DNA of 64,000 nt, taken from Isochrysis galbana (taxonomy: Eukaryota > Haptophyta > Isochrysidales > Isochrysidaceae). Positions 19,722-32,740 of this stretch are shown here, one piece after another (within the stretch, counting starts at the first letter, position 1; the number at the start of each line of letters is the position of its first letter). The stretch is taken from the NCBI GenBank assembly GCA_018136815.1, contig CM030938.1, positions 248,001 to 312,000 of the forward strand, read 5' to 3'. A program made the translations under genes and the position numbers. The notes beneath the pieces were generated by a model. That model did not search any database. It was not told the origin of the DNA and saw only the letters and a list, made by a program, of their open reading frames with translations.

Positions 19722-21710
19722 ATGGGCGACGTGCCAATCCTCGACCCGCAGGCGCTCAAGCGGCTGCAGGCTAACTACGGCTCCAGCTCGTCCTCGGCCG
19801 ACGCGAGCAAAGGCGTCAAAGCGCCCGCGGGCTCAGGCTTCGAACGCTCGGCCCTCGCTGAATACTATCTCGAGAAGAGGTCCGGGTGCATCGGCGGCGC
19901 GCACTGGTTCTTCTGTGGTACACCTTGGCGCGCGCTCCTGAGCCTTCTCGCACTGCTTTTCTTCGCCATCCTGTTCTGGACTCCGATCCTTTGGTACGTA
20001 GCGGTGCCAAAGGCCGTCGAACTGTTCGCATCTGGCACTTCAGTAAATGTGGTTAACGTGACGCTCGCTGATCCTAGGGAGCGGACCATTGACGTGGAAG
20101 GATACGTTCAGATCAACAACCACGGAATCTTTGGAGTAGAGATCGATGCATTCAATGCGACTATTTTGGCCCCCCGAGGGGAAGAGGGCTCTGAAGGACA
20201 GTCCATCGGCTGGATGCTTGTGCCGGGCTTCTCGCTCGCTGGCAACGGGCCGGGCTTGATTCATGTCTCGACAGTCGTGCACGTGACCGACGGCGCAGCG
20301 TTCAATACAATGGCGAAGCGCATGCTCAATGGAGAGGCCGTGCCGTGGCAGATGGCATCACAACTGACCGTTTGGGCACTCAGCCTCCCGTTCATAATTG
20401 ATCTAAGGAAGGAGATGACGTTCCCACCGCTTGAGCTCACCAACTATGGCACCAGCAATCTGGACATGTCGCACGGCAACGCAACGACCAACCAGCTCTT
20501 CATTGACGCTGACGTCTCCTTCTACTCTGCTTCGCCCATGCGCCTCCTTCGCTTTGGCGAGTTGGTTGCCGAGCTGTACTACAACGTCGAGGACAATGAT
20601 GGTAGTCTTTCAGCCCCCGAACGCCAACGCCGAGGAGGGACGCTCTCTGACAAGTCGATCAAAATTGGTGAGTGCATCATGTCCGATTATCGGGTTATCC
20701 AGGGCATGAACACGATCAAGGCCCGAATCATTCTCGACGTCAATGCCGCAACAGGAGCCTCACTAGGGCGATGGGCGTCGAAGATGGATCAGACTTTCAT
20801 CTCTGTTGGCCCGATGAACAAGCATTTTATAAACGGCATCTGGGTTGGCTCGAACGAGATGTCCGGCTCAGCGATAACAATGTACTCTGCAACATTTGGC
20901 ACGGAAGAAACGTTTGTCAAGGGGTACAATCCGAAAACGGGCCAGCCGTGCCAAATCTGGGATCAGGGTCTTGACTCGTGCGACAAAGGAGCCATGGTGA
21001 TGGGTATGAACCCGTTTCGAAGGGAGTGGCAAATACGAGACATATCCTACGACATCTACTTGGAGGAAGCTTACGAGTATGAAGGCAACTTCAATGTCAA
21101 TATAGCTGGGATTGACGGTGACGCCGTGAACTTCAAGTGTGCTCCTTCGCGCGCCATAGGGCGCACGTTCAGCAAGCAAGGAATATGGGCGGGCTACCCG
21201 AATCATACACCTGAGACAGGGAGAAGCTATCCGCAGGACGATCCAGCCACGGCGGAGGATGAAAGGCTCCAAGCTCGCCTAGCCGACGAAGTGATCCCGG
21301 TCCCCGCCGCAGCAGCGGATGGTACGCCTGCTGTGTACACCTTCACGATGCCCGTCCATCCCATTCCCGGAGTGGCTGAACGCGTCAATCTCAACGGCAA
21401 TGCTGGCCCGTGCATTTTCGGTCTCGAGAACTTGGATCCCTTCGACTGCTGTATGACGACCATCTTTACCGCCGCTGCATGCAAGGCCGCTGAGAAGGGT
21501 GAGAAGCATCTTGTGGTTACATCGTCGGGAAATGCCACAATGATCGTGGATGGCGTCCGGCTCAACATCTCGACTTCTGTTCGCATGCCTGTGTCGTACA
21601 CCCAAGCCATTCTTAATTTTGATGCTCTGGGAGATGGATTAGTTGGCGCTGCAGGGTCTGCCGGCTTCTCGTGCGATGACATTACGTTTACGGGGATTTC
21701 TGCGACATAG
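19722..21710 (+). CDS. Large protein with one N-terminal membrane anchor, function unknown
   Basis: 662 residues from ATG 19722 (MGDVPILDP); the frame reaches upstream only to a TTG. One strong hydrophobic segment near residues 70-95 (LLSLLALLFFAILFWTPILWYVAV) follows a basic cytoplasmic head and precedes a long soluble part, as in a type II membrane protein. The soluble part has several beta-rich segments of the style VNVTLADPRERTIDVEGYVQINNHG and potential N-glycosylation sites (NVT, NAT, NIS, NHT). This resembles DUF3712/LEA2-like membrane proteins of fungi and other protists, but I cannot confirm it. The gene is intronless. A dispersed repeat begins 30 bp after the stop. Confidence 0.75.
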   Translation: MGDVPILDPQALKRLQANYGSSSSSADASKGVKAPAGSGFERSALAEYYLEKRSGCIGGAHWFFCGTPWRALLSLLALLFFAILFWTPILWYVAVPKAVELFASGTSVNVVNVTLADPRERTIDVEGYVQINNHGIFGVEIDAFNATILAPRGEEGSEGQSIGWMLVPGFSLAGNGPGLIHVSTVVHVTDGAAFNTMAKRMLNGEAVPWQMASQLTVWALSLPFIIDLRKEMTFPPLELTNYGTSNLDMSHGNATTNQLFIDADVSFYSASPMRLLRFGELVAELYYNVEDNDGSLSAPERQRRGGTLSDKSIKIGECIMSDYRVIQGMNTIKARIILDVNAATGASLGRWASKMDQTFISVGPMNKHFINGIWVGSNEMSGSAITMYSATFGTEETFVKGYNPKTGQPCQIWDQGLDSCDKGAMVMGMNPFRREWQIRDISYDIYLEEAYEYEGNFNVNIAGIDGDAVNFKCAPSRAIGRTFSKQGIWAGYPNHTPETGRSYPQDDPATAEDERLQARLADEVIPVPAAAADGTPAVYTFTMPVHPIPGVAERVNLNGNAGPCIFGLENLDPFDCCMTTIFTAAACKAAEKGEKHLVVTSSGNATMIVDGVRLNISTSVRMPVSYTQAILNFDALGDGLVGAAGSAGFSCDDITFTGISAT

Positions 21711-21740
21711 TTGGTTACTGTGCGGGGGCTAGGGGCTAGC

Positions 21741-22260
21741 AAAAAAACATCTGAAGATTCTGGGCTACACATCTACTGTACTAGGGCACCCCCTAATCTA
21801 CACTGACAACGCCCTTCGTTTCCCTTACCTCCACCTCTTCCCCTTCCCCCCGTCACTCCTTTGTCTTTGGTATCCGGGGTTCGGCCCAGGTGCGCTACCA
21901 TGGGCCTGGTTTAGAGTGCGGGTTCCGGGCAGGCCTGTTGGTGGTCGGGTGTATGCGTTTGGCCAGCGGCGCTCGGGTTGCATGTGCCCCCGCTATGTGC
22001 GCCGGGTTTCGATATGTCTCCACGCGTGAGTGTCGGGCCCCATACGTGGCCTCTTCTCAGGCGTGTTTTACCACGGGTTCTCCGGCTAATATATATGCCG
22101 CCCCCAGCCCCTAGCGAGTTTACGAGTGTTTGCAGTTCTGAGCTGGGTTCTAGATTTCCTTGCTTGTGTACCTAGCGTGTATAGAGGGTAGACATCGTTC
22201 ATGTCTATGCTTTTCTTGCTTAAAGTCGGCCTAGCCTGCTTGGGCGGTCCTAGCCGAGTA
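21741..22260. repeat. Dispersed repeat D, copy 2
   Basis: Same order of blocks as copy 1: AAAAAAACATCTGAAGATTC, GGGCTACAC, TCCTTTGTCTTTGGTATCCGGGG, GGGCCTGGTTTAGAGTGCGGGTTCCGGGCAGGCC, and near the end CATGTCTATGCTTTTCTTG and GCTTGGGCGGTCCTAGCC. It contains TATCCGGGGTTCGGCCC, B-box-like. Confidence 0.7.
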
Positions 22261-22280
22261 TGTTGTGTTCGCATAGAGCA

Positions 22281-22930
22281 AAGCCTTGCTTAAAGTCGTG
22301 TATCTGTCTAGCGTTCTTATCAGCGTCTTCACGAAACGTCAGCGTCTGTACCAACTCTCGGGGTCGTGGACGCTTAGAGACATGAAGGAAGAGAAAGAGA
22401 AGCGGCGCAGGATGGCAACTGAAGGAGCTCAGGATGTCGCAAAGAGGAAGGCCGCGCGTATGGAGAGGGCACAAGACAATCAAGAGCGCCGATGAGTTCG
22501 ACTCCAAGCTCCAAGTCCAAGCATGTTCATGGTGTGCAATCCGAATTGTTCGTGTGGCGTTGAACCGTGTCGTCCTTGGTTGGAGTTTCGGTATTTTGAG
22601 AGCTGTAGCAACCTGAAGAAAGGAAGGGTGATGCAAGAAGAGGAAATGTGTGGACCCTCGAAAGGGTGCAGTTTCTGTGAGTCCTGTGCTTCATGTGGAC
22701 CGCCGGGGTGATGTTACTGCTGCTGAGCCGCTGAGCCCGCCCCCGCCATCGGGGCTGATGCATGAAGCTCCCTGTTCTACGGGATCGTGCGCAAAGTTAT
22801 ACACTGTACGCGATTGTGAGCACCAAATCAAAAACTGAGCATAGGTCGGCCTAGCCCATTCATCCTTGGTGTTTTCATGTAGTGAGAGCATCCTCTAGAG
22901 ACCAAAGGGTAAGATTTTATTCTAACCACT
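22281..22930 (+). pseudogene. Cysteine-rich coding remnant, possibly transposon-derived
   Basis: A basic, charged frame (MKEEKEKRRRMATEGAQDVA...) closes at 22495. A second frame at 22523-22711 is Cys-rich (CNPNCSCG, CGPSKGCSFCESCASCG). The order basic coiled region then CXC-like cysteines recalls the C-terminus of the transposase at 8018-10147, so this may be a broken relative. Sequence similarity is too weak to be sure. Confidence 0.3.
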
Positions 22931-23312
22931 AGAAATGGGGCTGATCCATGAAGCGAATGCCTCTAAGCTACTCTCTCTAGTGTAGTGCGAACGGAGACAA
23001 TTTGCTGCCGCCTATGCTGCGGGACCTTACCGGCCGGCGCCGCGCTCACTCCCGTCCCTTCCATCCCTCCCTCTGCCCCGCTCCCCGCTCTCTCCGCCTC
23101 GCTGCCCAGCTGGGGCGTGCCTGCCCCATTCGCACTGGCACTCAACCGACCTCCCGCTACACCAGCTTGTCTTCCCGCCCCATTCTCTCCACCACTCTCC
23201 CTGTCCATCTTTTTCTCTCGCCCAGAGTTCCACACGTGCTCTTCCTCTTGCGATTTGAGACTCTCCCTCTCCCCCACTTGCTCTCTGACCTGGCGTGGCC
23301 CCACCTCGCCGG

Positions 23313-26300
23313 ATGGCTAATTGCACGCTGCACTTGAAGCTGGGCGAGGCCACGCTCCAACCGTGGGCTGTCAGCGAGACGGCCTCAGATGTATGGATTG
23401 AGGTGGAGTTGATTGGAATCAATGAATTGGCGCAGCAGAGCACCAAGCGATTGCCAGTGGCGGCCTTCCTTGACTTTGGCTGGGAAATTGAGCTACCAGC
23501 CGGGGCAAGGACCAGTGTCAGCAAGGCGCTTCGCAGCATTATGACGAGCGAGGATGAGGAGGACGCAGATCTAACGTTCACACTGAAAGCTCTAGGCCCT
23601 AGGAAGAAGTCTAAGGAAATTGCCAGCGGCTACATCAACCTACGGACACTCAAGGCAGCAGGCGCAGATTTAGTTCGGCAGGCCGTCGCACTGATTGGCA
23701 CCGACGAGAAGGAAGCAGGGATGTTGACAGTCTCGCTCAAGGCCCTCGATGCAATCGTTGTGGCTATGGATGAGAAAGGTGGGGATGCCTCAGAGGAAGA
23801 AGCTGCACCAGCGCAACCTTCGTCGGATCCCAATGTTATCTCCGCCGCGGTCCAGGCCCAAGCATCTGGGACACCTGCAGCTGGTGAAGAGCTCAAAGCC
23901 TCCAACGTGCCTTGTATGTCGCTCGCAACTGATACTGGCATGCAAGTTGTTGAGAACCCAGAGTCCAGCAATAGCCTAGAAGCTGTGCACAAGATTGCGG
24001 CCATTTCCGCGAAACCCGAGGAGACAAACAGCGTCGCGGAGGTGGTAGAAGACATTGCAGAGGATATTTCGGCAACAGTAGAGAATGATGAGAGTGAGCC
24101 TGCGGGCGTAGATGAAACGAAAAGTGCAAAGAGCGACCCCGGAGGTGCTCCAACGCATCTTGAGCGCCACCACTCAACCATTGGATCATTAGCAGTGGAT
24201 GGGTCAACTAACCCAACCTTGCTCCCAGTGCCTGCGACCAATGTTGATCCCGGGCGATCAATTCTGAGCACGAGCAAAGTTACAACAGTCTCCGATGCCA
24301 TCTCTGCGAGTGAATCCGTGGCGCCGCAGACAGTGAAGACGATGCCCGAGACAACTACACAAGAGACAGCACGAAATATGTCAGAAAGCAATGTTGATGC
24401 CGAGTTGAATGGGAACCCGTCAGCCGTGCAGCCAGCGGCTTCCCAAGGTGTAGAAGGTGAGAAAACAGCGAGATTTGGAGTTTCCGGCACGGCCAGTCAT
24501 GATGGTCCAGCTCGAGTTGAATTCTCGGGAGAACCGTCAACCCGTAGACCCGACAAAAATCAATCTCGAGGTACATCAATCCCGTTGCGTGAGGAAGAGA
24601 TGAGCATGCTGACACCCCGCTCACGTCAGCGGGAGCTGAAGACGGCAGGTGAAGAAGAGCGAAGAGCTGCCGCCGCCGCCCGTCGGGCTGCAGCCCGAGC
24701 TGCCCACAAGGCAAATTTGGCTGCGCTTCGCGGGGATAAATATGCCGTCGATGCCTCGGATCGGGTCACGGTTGCTGTGTTGCCCGAAATCGCCAAGTTG
24801 CACGGAGGCGTGGGTCGTGGTAGTGATGTGGACGAAAACGGCGACACTCGAGTCTCGCAGGCCATCGACGAGGACGTGGCGTCGGGAGCTGAGGCGTGGC
24901 GTCTAGGGATCCTCTTTGAGGAGATGACCTTGCTATTACCAGCAGTTGCCCGTCGGTATAAGTTGCGCGCACGGGTTGGTGGCGATCAATGGTTGGAATC
25001 TCGCGCTGTTCGGCCCGTGAGTACTACGAAGCTGCACTTCGGCCTCAAGAGAAACGTTTATGTCGGGCCAGGTTCTATGGCTTACGTTGCACTTAACGAC
25101 GCGAAAAACCGACGCCGAGATGGCGGGGAGGAAGGGCTTGCGGTGGAGGTATACCAGATGGGAGCGGCTAGAGGTGACGGCGCGGAACGAGAGGCCCGCC
25201 CTAGGTGGGACTTATTCGCATCGGTGGCGATCTCGTGGCGGCAAGTTCTTACGCAGGTAGGCACGAATCATGTTCATCACGAGCAATACGCGCATGATCT
25301 CAATCTGCCCCTCGAATGCCCAGAGGTTTCGAAGGTCTGCATTGAGCATCCCTGCCCCAAACTCGCTCACAGGAGTCCGTCGATTTTCTACCCCTGATCC
25401 TTTACAAACCGACCGAGGGTTGGGGTGGCCCCGCCGAGCAAGCGGGTGAGCTCAATGTCCAACTCAGCATCGCCTCTATGCTCGCAGCCGTACGCACCGC
25501 GCCTGAGCTCGACGAGGAGGAGATACGACGACCACCTTCCCCTGCTCTGGAGGTGAATGAGATTCGCTTCACGGTGTCCTCTGTGGACATTCTTCCGGCT
25601 GCGGCAGTGCCGCGAGCTGCCGCCTTGACTGCGCTGCCTGCTGGGCAAGCTTCATTGGCCAGCAGCGGTGGGATTGGCATTGGAATGCGTCACGGTGGCA
25701 TAATGCTACAGATAGAGCTCAGTCTAGGGGAAGCTATGCTGTCGGAACCGTTCACATCGAGGGAGGTACTATTACCCGAGGAGCCACTCGCCGTTGCGGG
25801 GACCTCGCCACGCCCCAGGACCATTCGCTTCAATTGGAATCGATGTGTGCCATTGGTAAGCGTGCACGAGCTCCCCCGTGCTCATATCAAGTGGATGCGT
25901 CTCATTGTCATCGCTCAAGCTTGGGAGCAAGAAGAACCTTGTTGTTTCAATCCCTTACGTTTTCGATGCTCGCAAAGGGAATACGCCCATCGAAATTCAC
26001 CTATCCAAGCACCTAATTTTACCAACTTCATTCACGCCTCAAGATTCTTGACAATTGCTGCCTTATCCTTCAGGTTCATGGCTCGTCCTTGTGGTCTGCA
26101 CTAGCTGCAGCTCTTGCTGACGCCGACGGAACCGCTTCTGAGCTTCGCTTTGCGTTGATGGCCATAACTGGACGCGGGACCCGCCGCACTATTGGCACGG
26201 CGGCGCTTTCACTACGCTCAGTGCTCCTCAGCGGCCAGGAACCCCTTGAGGAGCCCATCCGCTTGCGCGACGCACGTTCGCAGGACGTCGCGCTACTTTG

Positions 26301-29300
26301 GCTCACCCTCGAAGCACTCCCTGCGCTAGCTGCGCTAGCGCCGAAGCTCGCACCGGCGAGATTATTGATCCATAGTGCCGGCGCTAGTGGCGAGGCGACG
26401 AATGCGCAATTTCTACGCCTCAAAGCTGTGGTGCGTTTCCAATCGCACACACGAGGCTTGCTTGCCCGGCGGCGTGCTTTGCGCGACGCAGGAGGGCACC
26501 GCCACGCGATATCAGTCCAATTGCACGAGTTAATGCTGCCAACGGACGAAACGAGCAAGGAGATCGATTCCGCCTTTGTCTCGCTAACGCTCTTTGGTCA
26601 ACACCTCGGTTCGACATCATCCATGCGTGGCAAGGTTGGCAGGTGCGGCACGGCCAAGCATTCGTGTGCGCATAAAAATTCATTCAGCTCCAAAGAGGCG
26701 TCGCTCATACCCGTAATGCTCCGAGGGGCCCGGTATGGGGTTGTTGATCGTTCTAAAATGTCTCCTCCCGGTCTTAGTTCCGTTCACCTAAATACGGTGC
26801 GCACGGTCGCCGTCGAACGCGGCACTGCCGTCTACGCGGCCGCTGTACGCTGCCTTCGATCAGGCGCTCCAAGCCTTCTCAAGGCGTCCGTGGCAGCTAT
26901 CCGACGCAAAGTGGGCGGCGGCAATTCGCGCGTGGCACATTTTGAACAGTACGAAGTCCTTGCCCCCCCCCCCCCAATTCTAGAGAGATTCAATCTCATG
27001 ATCTCCCTACATAGTCCTTCGGGCTGCGATGATGGTCACAGCTTTTCCTCACACCTTCCCCACCCTGCTTCAGGTTCGAATACGGCGAGGCGAGGCTCGA
27101 CTTGTCACACTTACTGCGCGCCCCCGCTTCGGATCTTGTCTTCCATATGTGGGCTCTTTCAGCGCCCGCTTCGAGCCGACCTATTGGCGCGACTCTTGTC
27201 ATTACCGTTGAGGCCATCGAAGCGCTCGCACCGATTGCTCGAGCACTCAATCTGCCTGTCGCGCGGCTCCTTGCCGCCAACCCCTCACGCCTCCGCGTTG
27301 CTACGGTTATTGTTCGCGCTGGAACAAGGATCGCTTTGTTGGCGCAAGCGTGGGCACGTGGTCAAGCAGAGCGTCGGCTCGTCGCACGAATGCGAGCTGA
27401 TGCCGGTCTAGACAAGTGTATCGTGGTGACTAACGGCAGGCCTATAGGCAGCGCTCGCCGCTCGATATTCGACAACAAAGATATCATCACAATCCGACTA
27501 GTTGATCTACAACCAGCGGTGGAAAATGGCAGTGTCCCATCATGGATGGCAGGAAGAATCGAGGTCGCTCTCGAACTCCGGCTAGGTGAGATGGGAGGGC
27601 AGGCAGCCCCACGCCTATCATCTTGGGCTCCCCCAACCGTGCCCGGGAATCAAGGCAAGACTGGTGCTAGCCCTACTCTCGTGGAAGCCGTACTTAGTAT
27701 GCGTCATGGAGGAGTCGCGCGTTCGGTGGTGCGTGATGCTCTTTATACCGGACACCACGAGCGCACTGCCGCGCGTATTCGGCTTCTCCGCCGCCAACTT
27801 GCCGACTCACAGCAAGCAGCACTTCTCGCTGCCGGGCTCGGCTCACTCGCTTACGAATCTATGGCCAAAGGTGGGGCCGAGGTGACCGAATTGGCAACCG
27901 GCAGTCTACCAATATTGGCGTTGGAGCCCCAAGCTGATAACGGAGATAAGGGTAGCGCCTGGGTGGAACTGCGGATGCGCGCCGTCGGTGGACGTAGGAA
28001 TACCCACGGCTCCTCCTCAAAAGCGATAGCAAAAGTCCGGCTTGAAATCGATGGGTTGCTTCTACTTCGTCGCCTAGTGAGCGCCAATAGGGAGCGATGG
28101 CGTAGCGAGTTCGGCAGTGATGAGCTGTCAAAAGTCAACAGACACGTTGGCGATGCCGTGGATGATATGAGCGGGGCGCGTGCACTTCCAGCGGTAATAG
28201 ATCTCGTTGATGAAATGGTGCCGAAGATTATTGAGGTGGCAGCCTCAAGTGCACGGAAGCGGTCAGAGTTGTGCGTGTCTCAGCTGTTCTCGAATCCGGA
28301 AGCGGTACATATCTCATCGATGCTCGAGCGCGCTGCATTCCTTGGAGCTTCGATCACCCACCTTGACCTCTCATATTGCCTCGCGCTTCAGGGTGCAGCG
28401 CTTGCGGATGCTCTCGACGGTCTGCCTGTGCTAAAGCACTTCGACGCATCCAATTGTGAGCTGAGAGATGCAGGAGCGAAGATCGTCGCTAAAGCGCTCC
28501 TTAAGCCCTTTTCGAGTCTCGGCTGTCTGCGGCTACGAGGCAATCGCATCGGACCCAACGGCAGCCGTGCTGTCGCCAAAGGGCTGGCTCGGACCGCTTC
28601 CCTGCGCACTCTGGATTTGAGCGACAACGAACTAGGTGATGCAGGGCTCGCATGGATCAGTGTTGGGAGCCGGGCGGGCTTCCGCTTGTCATCGCATGCA
28701 CCGCTCCCCAGTTACATCGCGCCGGCTAGAAGCAATGTGTCTCGAGCTAGCCGCGCATTCGGAGCCGTGCAGCTAGGAGCTGCCCTACGCTTTGGCCAGG
28801 GGGGGGGGCGCTCACGGCGATTGGATGATTCGCCGGCTGATGAAGAGGACAGTGGTGATGGGGATGCTTCCCTGAATGTCGGCAATCCACAGCCGCATGA
28901 TGGTGACGCATCGCCCTGGGATGAAGCCCTTCCTCAAGCCTCGTTGCGGCGCAGGCCAGGCCCGCGTCGGTCGGCACCAACAGATACCGACTCGGACGAA
29001 GCCGCCGAAGCTAACCTAGCCGCACATGCCGGTGCTGGTCTGATCTCAAATTCTTCCCTCACGGCGCTACTACTCAGCAACAACCACATCGGGTCCGATG
29101 CTCTTCGTCTGCTCGCGCATGCGCTTGCTACGCACGCGGGGCTTGTCGTTTTGGACCTCGGGGTCAATTCTCTTCGACCACAAGAGCGCGAATCATCCAC
29201 TGCGGTTGCTAAACCACAAGAGACCGATGCGATCTTGGATTCGGGGGCCGCCCCGACCGATGGTTCCGATGCCGGCGGGTGGGCCGATGCCGGCGGGTGG

Positions 29301-30692
29301 GCACCCTCGCTGGAGGAAGCCAAGCGCTGGCGTTTCCCGGACGGCATGCGCACCTTCGGAGAGTCACTTGGGAGGCTTGCCTCGCTCCGCGCACTTCGGA
29401 TGCAATATAATCGTGCAGGTGCGAATTTGGGCATCTGCGTTGGCCGCGCTCTCGGCGACCCCTCGTCGGCCGATACGTTGCGAGAGCTCAATTTGCAGGG
29501 ATCGCCGTTGTCCTTTTCTGGGGTTCAAGCCCTCGTCGAAGGCTTGGCTATGGCCGATGTACCAGTCAATACAAGTGCCGGAAACTACGAGACGTCCACG
29601 GCATTCGTCGCGAAGCCTTCCGGCCCAACCGGGGTGGAATTGCTCAATCTTGAGGGGTGTCTACGCGGAGCGAAGGGGGCCACGGGTGCCTTGTGGGCCT
29701 GGCTTTCCAAGGCGGGCGGTGCACTACGCAGGCTCAATGTCGCCTACAACGATCTGGGCCTCGACGATGCTCGTGCATTGGGCGAGGCGCTTGCAACGAA
29801 TACGGCACTCCGTGAGCTTGATGTCGGCTCAAATCCTCTTACGCCGGAAGGCATTTCACACCTTTGCTATGGTCTACATACCAATTGCACGCTACAATCA
29901 CTCGGTTTGTCGTATGTGTTGGTGGGGGAACCTGGTGCTAGAGCCATTGGCGAGCTGCTGTCATTGCAAGCATGCGCTCTTACCGCTATACATCTTGATG
30001 GTTGCCGCATTTCGAACGAGGGCCTCGCCGCTATCACCGCAGCGCTAGCGGGCGAGTCCGAGCCTGGGGTTCGCGGTGGACGACGCGGCGCTAAACTCTC
30101 CTTACTCCGGCTCGAAGACAATGGGTTGGGTTTCGATGGTACCGGACCGCAGGCGTGCGCTGCCCTTTCAAATGCTCTCGTTGCATGTGGTACTCTGGAG
30201 TCGCTTTTTCTGGGGAACAATCGTCTCGGCGATGGCATCACCGACGAAGGGATGCGGGTGCTATCTGCGGGCATCGCCATGTCGTTTGGCCTCAACACCC
30301 TCGACTTGGGCGGCAATCAGTTGGGCCCACAAGGCCTCCGATCACTACTCACTGGCTTGCGAGCGCAACAAGGCATTACTGCACTGGAGGTCTCACGATG
30401 CGACCTCGGCGATGTAGGTGCGGAAGCTCTCGCACTAGAGCTCCAGGCATCGGCGACTCTTCGCTTCGTGTCAGCTGCCGACAACAACATTTGCCTTGCA
30501 GGTGGCCGCGCTCTAGCCGACGCATTCGACGCAAATCCCATAGTCTTGCAGCTCAACCTCAGTTTCAACCCCGCCATCGCCTACAAGGACCTCACTCGCG
30601 TCCGTCTGACAAATGCATTACGTGGTGGTGTGAACCTCGTGAATCCACTGGATGGACTTTCGAAGGTGGAAGCGGAAGCGGCCAATTTTTGA
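23313..30692 (+). CDS. Giant RPGRIP1-like multi-C2 protein with IQ motifs and C-terminal LRR domain
   Basis: Model join(23313-25256, 25373-25855, 26074-26642, 26778-26948, 27074-30692), about 2260 residues; the 26643-26777 intron is optional because the frame stays open without it. Splice sites are GT-AG and phases agree. Residues 1-160 match the RPGRIP1-type C2 fold (WIEVELIGINEL, FLDFGWEIELP, DLTFTLKAL, SGYINLRTL). A disordered Ser/Thr/Glu region follows, then four more C2-like units, and IQ-like motifs near residue 930 (FQSHTRGLLARRR) and later (AQAWARGQAERR). From about 1470 to the end are ribonuclease-inhibitor-type LRRs (LTHLDLSxC, LRTLDLSDNELGDAG), split by a Ser/Pro/Asp-rich insert. 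RPGRIP1 relatives build the ciliary transition zone, so a ciliary or basal-body scaffold is the best inference; the IQ motifs could bind calmodulin. Confidence 0.72.
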
Positions 30693-31640
30693 TCTGCGGC
30701 GCATCAAGAGGCTTACCCATGAGCAAAGTGTCACCACATTCAGCTCGAACAACATGGCGCCCAATGGGCCGATGCGTGGAGATCCGAGACTGGGTTGCTT
30801 TCAGAAATCTTTTGCTACTCTTGACGCTCGTCTTACGCTCGTTTGCCGTGGCTCGAGTCCATGAATGGGTAGTTTGTTGCCTTGCCTTTTGCGCCGGCCG
30901 CCACCAACCAGAGCACAATTCAGGTTCTAGTTCCTCAACTACCTCTTGCGCAACGTCTGCGATGTTCATCTATTAATGGCCCCCACTTGGGTCTAGGCTT
31001 ACACGAAATGGATCCTCAACTACCTCGACCCTTGGCAAGTCAATCAATGGAATCAGGTAATGGACCCTTACGTCTGCCGAACGAGCCAGGGAAGGTCGGC
31101 GGTACTATCATCCATACCCGCAAAGCTGTTAACTGACGGTATCACGGGGGTGAGCAAGTCCCCGACTTTTGAAAGCAAGCGCTCGGCACCATACGCGAGC
31201 TGAACCCCACACCCACGACGACCAGCAGGGAAGGGGTACTGCCTTGAATGCCCGGCCAGATGTTAGAATGGCCCTTGGTGGTTGATGAGTGTGAGCGGGC
31301 GGGTCCGTTTTTGCCGTTAGCATTGTGTCTTTCAAGTACGAATCGTCAAGACGGACACCACCACCTGTTGCACGCCTCCCTCCCTCCTTCGGAATCGATA
31401 TAGCCCCTTGGTTGAATTTGATTTTCCATCATGGTTGTAGATCAGCTTTGAGTTGGTTAGCATCCCTTTCGTTGTTGGTCCAATATTTACATTAGGAAGG
31501 AGGTGCGGCTATCTCTTCCGGACATTTGTGAGCTAAGGACTCTGATATGTCTGGGGTGATACACGAGACGAGAGAACTTTCATGACAAGTTCATCGTTTG
31601 TTTTTGGTTTGTCTGAGGGCCTTTTGGCATTGAAATAAAC
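30693..31640. other. 3' flank and intergenic
   Basis: No gene recognised. Short frames on both strands lack domains. 31380-31640 is relatively AT-rich. Confidence 0.4.
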
Positions 31641-31800
31641 CGTAAAATATTAACACCGCACACGCGGCTATGGGCCCACTACTTTCGCACGCAGCATCAA
31701 ATTTTCTACACCCCACTTCCCGGCCCTTCTCCCCCCACCATCAGGCGGCTCCCCCTGTGCACTACTAGGGGAATAGGGGCGGCGGCGGTGGCGCTAGCCC
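31640..31800 (-). repeat. 3' end of a retroposon copy, reverse orientation
   Basis: Read on the minus strand: CCCCTAGTAGTGCACAGGGGGAGCC, GGGAGAAGGGCCGGGAAGTGGGG, GCCGCGTGTGCGGTG, then TTAATATTTTACGGTTTATTTC. This parallels 17125-17275 and 42930-43075. No matching TSD was found on its far side. Confidence 0.65.
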
Positions 31801-32740
31801 ACCTCCTGCGCCCCCCCCCTCCCCCCCCCTCCCTGCGCGCGCGAAATGCGCTGGATGCTAACCTGTGGCACGGCGTCTCCGGGATCCGCCATTCGGGCGT
31901 TCGCCGGCGCCGCTCTACCGCTCACTATTATCTGTGAGTTCGTCGGCTGTGGCGCTCGCTCACATTGGGCACCGCGCCGGCAGCAGCAAGCGCTTCGCGT
32001 GACGCAAGCGCTTCTCCGGCTGGAGATGCGGCGCAGCTCCCAACTGCGCGACGAGCTCGCGGCGCGAGAGGTCGCCATGGTGGATGGTGGCACTGGAGCG
32101 GAGCCAGCAGCAGGCGGCGCGGCATGCGGCGCCGCGTGCTTGTTACTTGCGCCGCTTGAGCGGTTTCTCATGTGCGCAAACGGATTCTGAAAAAGGCCAC
32201 TTCGGCCCACTGCGATGTTGCCTCGGAGAGGGTTGTCCGATGGGCCACCGGCCAGGGCTCCTCTGCCAAGCATACTTAGGGGTTGAGATGGGCGCGGATG
32301 CATCCGCATGGGTCCACTGCCCACTCCCGCGGCGGTCCCGGTGGGGCCCGTCGCGTTGGCGTTCGTCAAGGGGCCGGCAAATGCCGGCCGCTCTGCTGGA
32401 AATGCTCACGCCAGCGCGCCAGCTGGTGTGGGGGGGCATCATTTGGTGTGGAAGGCGCTTCTTTGGCGCCAGTCCTCGTGTCAGGGTCTCAGGTGGCCGC
32501 ATGCGCCGCGGAAGCACCCTGCCGCGCGCGCCATGTCCCCCACTGCGGGTCGCGTTGGCAGCGCGCGAAAGAAAGGGCGTCTGGAGCCCGACTTCAGATG
32601 CCGATAGCGAGCGTGATTTCGTCGCGGTCAGGTGGACCTTCGCGGCGAGTCTGTCGGGAGTGCTTGTGAGGGCCCCAATCCACCGGGCCCGGCGTCTCAG
32701 CTGCCCTGTGAGTCTGTCTGTGTGAATCTGCCCGCGAGTC
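31801..32740. other. GC-rich region, possible body of the reverse retroposon
   Basis: Overlapping open frames exist on both strands (minus 31794-32369; plus 31846-32190). The plus frame contains a helical segment (QQQALRVTQALLRLEMRRSSQLRDELAAREV) but no known domain. A poly-C/poly-G-like run at 31808-31831 makes the reading uncertain. Confidence 0.3.
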
